Assembly: GCF_004745825.1 (NCBI RefSeq)
Contig: NZ_SRLA01000003.1
Location: 186,001 to 250,000 of the forward strand
DNA length: 64,000 bases
Reading direction: 5' to 3'
DNA from: Hymenobacter fodinae
GTDB taxonomy: Bacteria > Bacteroidota > Bacteroidia > Cytophagales > Hymenobacteraceae
In this document: one piece after another, positions 61,652-64,000 of the stretch
Layout of the letters: the number at the start of each line of letters is the position of its first letter
Position numbering within the stretch: the stretch's first letter is position 1
Made by a program: the position numbers and the translations under genes
Notes under the pieces: model-generated
Databases searched by the model: none
Seen by the model: the letters and a program-made list of their open reading frames with translations, nothing else
Told to the model about the DNA's origin: nothing

Positions 61652-62345
61652 AGATCAGGTAAAGTACGAGCAATATAGCAGCCGTGAGCAAGGCGGCTAG
61701 CAACGGCCACCGCTTTTGAGGGGAGGCCGGGGGCGGCACCTGCAAGGGCCGCTGCTGTTGCAGCAGCTCGTCGGTGAGCAGGTGCTGCCGCTGCATCTCA
61801 AAGTAGCAGTGCGCGGTGGCCTGCGCATCGGCCCAGGCATCGTGCTGCAACACCATGGGCATATGAAACAGCTGCTCGTGCAGCTCCCCCAGCCGCAAAT
61901 ACCGGCGCCCCTGCTGTGGCGGACTGATATGCGTTAGCTGCATGGTGCACAGGGTGGGCAGCGCGGCCAGGGGGTTCTCTAGACCGGCGCGGTAGAAGCC
62001 GGCCCCAATCACGTGGAAATCGAGCTGCAGGTAGTGGCCTACCACGAGCGGTTGGTACGTGAGCAAATCCTGGCGTAGGCGTTCCAGCACGTCGCGCAGG
62101 TCTTGCCCTTGGGCCTGCAAGAATTCCGGGGTGAGCCCATGAATGGCCACGGCCGAAGCCTGCATGCGGCCGGCAGGCACCCGCAGGTAATGGTTTTCCG
62201 ACTTCACCAGCTCCCCCTCGGGCGTATACACTCCCCACGCCAATTGCGCAATGTGGGGCCAGTTGCGCTCCGCTGAGTAGGGCTTGTTCCAGCGCTGAGG
62301 CAGCCCGGTAGTTTCGGTATCAACAAACAGCAGGAACTCTCTCAC
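61644..62345 (-). CDS. DnaQ-like 3'-5' exonuclease with C-terminal membrane anchor
   Basis: The N-terminal DEDD exonuclease shows Exo I LFVDTETTGLP (D9, E11), Exo II VVGHYLQLDFHVIG and Exo III LQHDAWADAQATAHCYFEM (HxAxxDA-type). Residues about 213-232 form a single hydrophobic helix at the very C-terminus (RWPLLAALLTAAILLVLYLIYG), predicting a tail anchor. The 233-aa protein starts at GTG 62345. The 8-base overlap with the cNMP/CBS/DUF294 gene implies translational coupling; an exonuclease next to this DUF294 architecture is a recurrent pairing in bacteria. Confidence 0.88.
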   Translation of the reverse strand: MREFLLFVDTETTGLPQRWNKPYSAERNWPHIAQLAWGVYTPEGELVKSENHYLRVPAGRMQASAVAIHGLTPEFLQAQGQDLRDVLERLRQDLLTYQPLVVGHYLQLDFHVIGAGFYRAGLENPLAALPTLCTMQLTHISPPQQGRRYLRLGELHEQLFHMPMVLQHDAWADAQATAHCYFEMQRQHLLTDELLQQQRPLQVPPPASPQKRWPLLAALLTAAILLVLYLIYG

Positions 62346-62931
62346 CGGGTACGCACTGGAAAATATTGAAGGGAGTTCTTCATGAAATACTGGCTTCGGC
62401 TGCCGGAGTGGCCTAGAAGGAAAAAGCCATTGCCCACTTGCTCATAGTTCAGAGTAACAGCCCATGCAGGCATCTGTTTAGGCTTACAAGGAGCCTACTA
62501 CCAACTTCAAAAATACGGGCTGTAACTGTACCACCGGGCTATGTACAGGCCGATCTGAAAGAAGAGAGTAGCTTGCTAAGAACTGAGCGCTGGATAAAAC
62601 CGCTTAATATTACACAATCGATTGTGAATATTCGCCCATTATTTTGCGTACTTGCCACCGCGCTACGCGTACCTTAGTCGCCTAGGCCACCTGAGTAGCA
62701 GGAGCCACCGTGAGGCAGCCCACATACGCACCTACATAGAGGGCCAAAACAGCGGCGGCAAGGACTTCTGGGCGCATTTGACTTCCCGTCGTGCCCCGAA
62801 CTTTCGTAGCTTTCCGCCAAAAATCGGGTTTCCGCCATATTTGTAAAACAGCCTGGGCGGCCTGAAATCGGTGCTCTTAGACTGGCCGAGCGCTCACGTA
62901 ACTTGATCTTGCCCTACATACCTCATTCCTA
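62346..62931. other. Long intergenic region before transaldolase
   Basis: There is no convincing gene in these 586 bases. Two short plus-strand frames (62438-62677, 62652-62846) look random. It contains the AT-rich palindrome at 62606-62632, one GCCTAGGCCAC motif at 62681-62691, and CATATTTG (62832-62839), a one-mismatch -7 box that could serve the transaldolase gene. Confidence 0.55.
62606..62632. promoter_or_regulatory. Palindromic operator-like site
   Basis: CACAATCGATTGTG (62613-62626) is a perfect 14-nt palindrome flanked by AATATT on both sides (one offset base on the left). Its base composition contrasts with the surrounding DNA. A dimeric repressor site is the simplest reading; its distance from the transaldolase start is about 300 bases. 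Confidence 0.45.
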
Positions 62932-64000
62932 ATGAACGCACTAGTAGAAATTCGCCAATTCAACCAAAGCATTTGGCTCGACTTCATCCGTCGTAAGATT
63001 CTGGTAAACGGCGAGCTGCAGAAGCTCATTTCCGAAGACTCCCTGCGGGGCGTGACGTCGAACCCCGCCATCTTTGAAAAAGCCATTGGCGGCTCCGACG
63101 ACTACGACGCGGCCATTCGCTCCCTGGCCCTGCAGAACAAATCAGTAGACGAAATCTACACCGAGCTGGCTATTGCCGACGTGCAGCTGGCCTGCGACCT
63201 GTTCCGCCCGCTTTACGACAGCAACGACAACTCTGGCGACGGCTACGTAAGCCTGGAAGTATCGCCGGAACTGGTGAACGACACCGAGGGTACCATTGAG
63301 GAAGGCATGCGCTTCTGGAAAGCCGTAGACCGCCCCAACGTGATGATTAAGGTGCCCGCCACGCTGGAGGGCCTCCCCGCCATCCGCCGCCTCATCTCGG
63401 AGGGCATCAACGTAAACGTTACCCTGATCTTCGGGCTGGAGCGCTACCGCGCCGTGGCCGAGGCCTACATTGCAGGCCTAGAAGACCGCGCCGCGGCCGG
63501 TTTGCCCATTAATAACATTGCCTCCGTGGCTAGCTTCTTCCTCTCGCGCATTGATGTGCTGATTGACCCCATGCTGGAAAAGCTGGCGGCCGAAGGCGGC
63601 GAGAAAGGTGAGCTGGCTCAAAGCCTCGTGGGCGAAGTAGCCCTGTCGAGCGCCAAGCAGGCCTACCAGATCTATAAGGAGATATTCGCCGGTGAGCGGT
63701 GGGAGAAACTGCAGCAGAAAGACGCTAACACCCAGCGTCTGCTGTGGGCCAGCACCGGCAACAAAAACCCCAAGTACGACGACCTCAAGTACGTGGAGTC
63801 GTTGATTGGGCCGCACACCGTGAACACCATTCCGCTGGAAACGCTGGATATCTTCCGCGAGAAAGGTAAGCCCGCCGTTCGCCTGGAGGAAGGCCTCGAA
63901 AAGTCGGCTGACGTGCTGCGCCGCCTGCCGGAGCTAGGCATTAACCTAGAAGAGCTGACCAACCAGCTGGAAACCGAGGGTGCGCAAAAATTCAAGGAGC
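62932..64000 (+). CDS. tal: Transaldolase (3' end outside the window)
   Basis: The gene begins at ATG 62932 (MNALVEIRQFNQSIWLDFIRR) and stays open for 356 codons to the edge. Transaldolase moves a dihydroxyacetone unit in the pentose phosphate pathway. Diagnostic parts are LRGVTSNPAIFEKAIGGSDDYD, VSLEVSPELVNDTEGTIEEG, the Schiff-base Lys140 in VMIKVPAT, INVNVTLIFGLERY and QRLLWASTGNKNPKYDD. This is the longer transaldolase class (about 370 aa) that also occurs fused to glucose-6-phosphate isomerase; the window stops where the domain should end, so the fusion cannot be excluded. Confidence 0.94.
   Translation, partial: MNALVEIRQFNQSIWLDFIRRKILVNGELQKLISEDSLRGVTSNPAIFEKAIGGSDDYDAAIRSLALQNKSVDEIYTELAIADVQLACDLFRPLYDSNDNSGDGYVSLEVSPELVNDTEGTIEEGMRFWKAVDRPNVMIKVPATLEGLPAIRRLISEGINVNVTLIFGLERYRAVAEAYIAGLEDRAAAGLPINNIASVASFFLSRIDVLIDPMLEKLAAEGGEKGELAQSLVGEVALSSAKQAYQIYKEIFAGERWEKLQQKDANTQRLLWASTGNKNPKYDDLKYVESLIGPHTVNTIPLETLDIFREKGKPAVRLEEGLEKSADVLRRLPELGINLEELTNQLETEGAQKFKE

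Noticed and set aside
62438..62846. Two short plus-strand open frames upstream of transaldolase
   Set aside because: They have no start context, signal or family match, and they overlap a CCTAGG motif and each other. Treated as non-coding.

Overview
The window reads as chromosomal DNA of a GC-rich, aerobic, environmental Bacteroidota, most likely a Hymenobacter-like member of the Cytophagales (inferred from gene content, not from a marker-gene search). Supporting features are a SusC/SusD pair with an ECF sigma/FecR regulator, Bacteroidota-type promoters (TTG-N19-TATCTTTG) in front of both tRNA genes, families such as TIGR02757, DUF4260 and an eIF1/SUI1-like factor, and almost no purine-rich Shine-Dalgarno sites. 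I see about 52 protein genes, two tRNA genes, about a dozen intrinsic terminators and several inverted-repeat elements between genes. No CRISPR array, prophage, IS transposase, rRNA or replication origin is visible.

Layout. 1-11.9 kb (all minus strand) is a polysaccharide utilisation locus: ECF sigma, FecR-type anti-sigma, SusC with an STN signalling domain, SusD, two PF10091/GH144-type beta-1,2-glucanase-like enzymes and a GH43 enzyme. 12-16.4 kb: a small tyrosine phosphatase, an MtfA-like peptidase with a SEC-C tail, a fatty acid hydroxylase/sterol desaturase and an M2 (ACE-like) lipoprotein peptidase. 16.4-25 kb: pirin, an S24/LexA-like regulator, a lipoprotein, a DUF2306 membrane protein, RecQ, a 16-cysteine copper-binding four-helix protein and a THUMP-domain rRNA methyltransferase. 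25-31 kb: an unknown membrane protein, aquaporin, a FucP-type sugar transporter, MurB and RlmF. 31-41 kb: MutS2 flanked by two AT-richer orphan genes, TIGR02757, a LysM/double-psi-barrel protein, KdsB, a DUF1622-HPP pair, SUI1-like factor, lipid kinase and GAPDH. 41.4-47.9 kb: two identical tRNA-Glu genes flank Crp/Fnr, DUF4260, an OtsA-OtsB fusion, GH15 and TVP38. 48-62.3 kb: a RibD-type reductase, a large secreted protein of unknown function, MFS and ABC transporters, MaoC, a secreted M48-like protease, DUF2306, PhzF, MutM, and a cNMP/CBS/DUF294 protein overlapping a membrane-anchored exonuclease. A transaldolase gene runs off the right edge.

How the genes fit together. The first 12 kb is one regulated uptake and degradation system: the sigma factor and anti-sigma presumably respond to substrate bound at SusC/SusD, and the exported hydrolases make oligosaccharides. 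The trehalose synthase/phosphatase fusion sits convergent to a GH15 enzyme that could use trehalose or alpha-glucans. Most other genes are single-function housekeeping or envelope genes in short units.

The strongest unexplained signal is not a gene. The palindrome GGCCTAGGCC, often extended to AGTGGCCTAGGCCACT, recurs through the window both between and inside genes and repeatedly contains the TAG stop codon of a gene. A second layer is a set of composite inverted-repeat elements between genes, two of which (13.5 kb and 59.6 kb) share a 32-nt module with one mismatch. I found no clearly new multi-gene system; these repeats and the orphan genes listed below are the best candidates for something undescribed.
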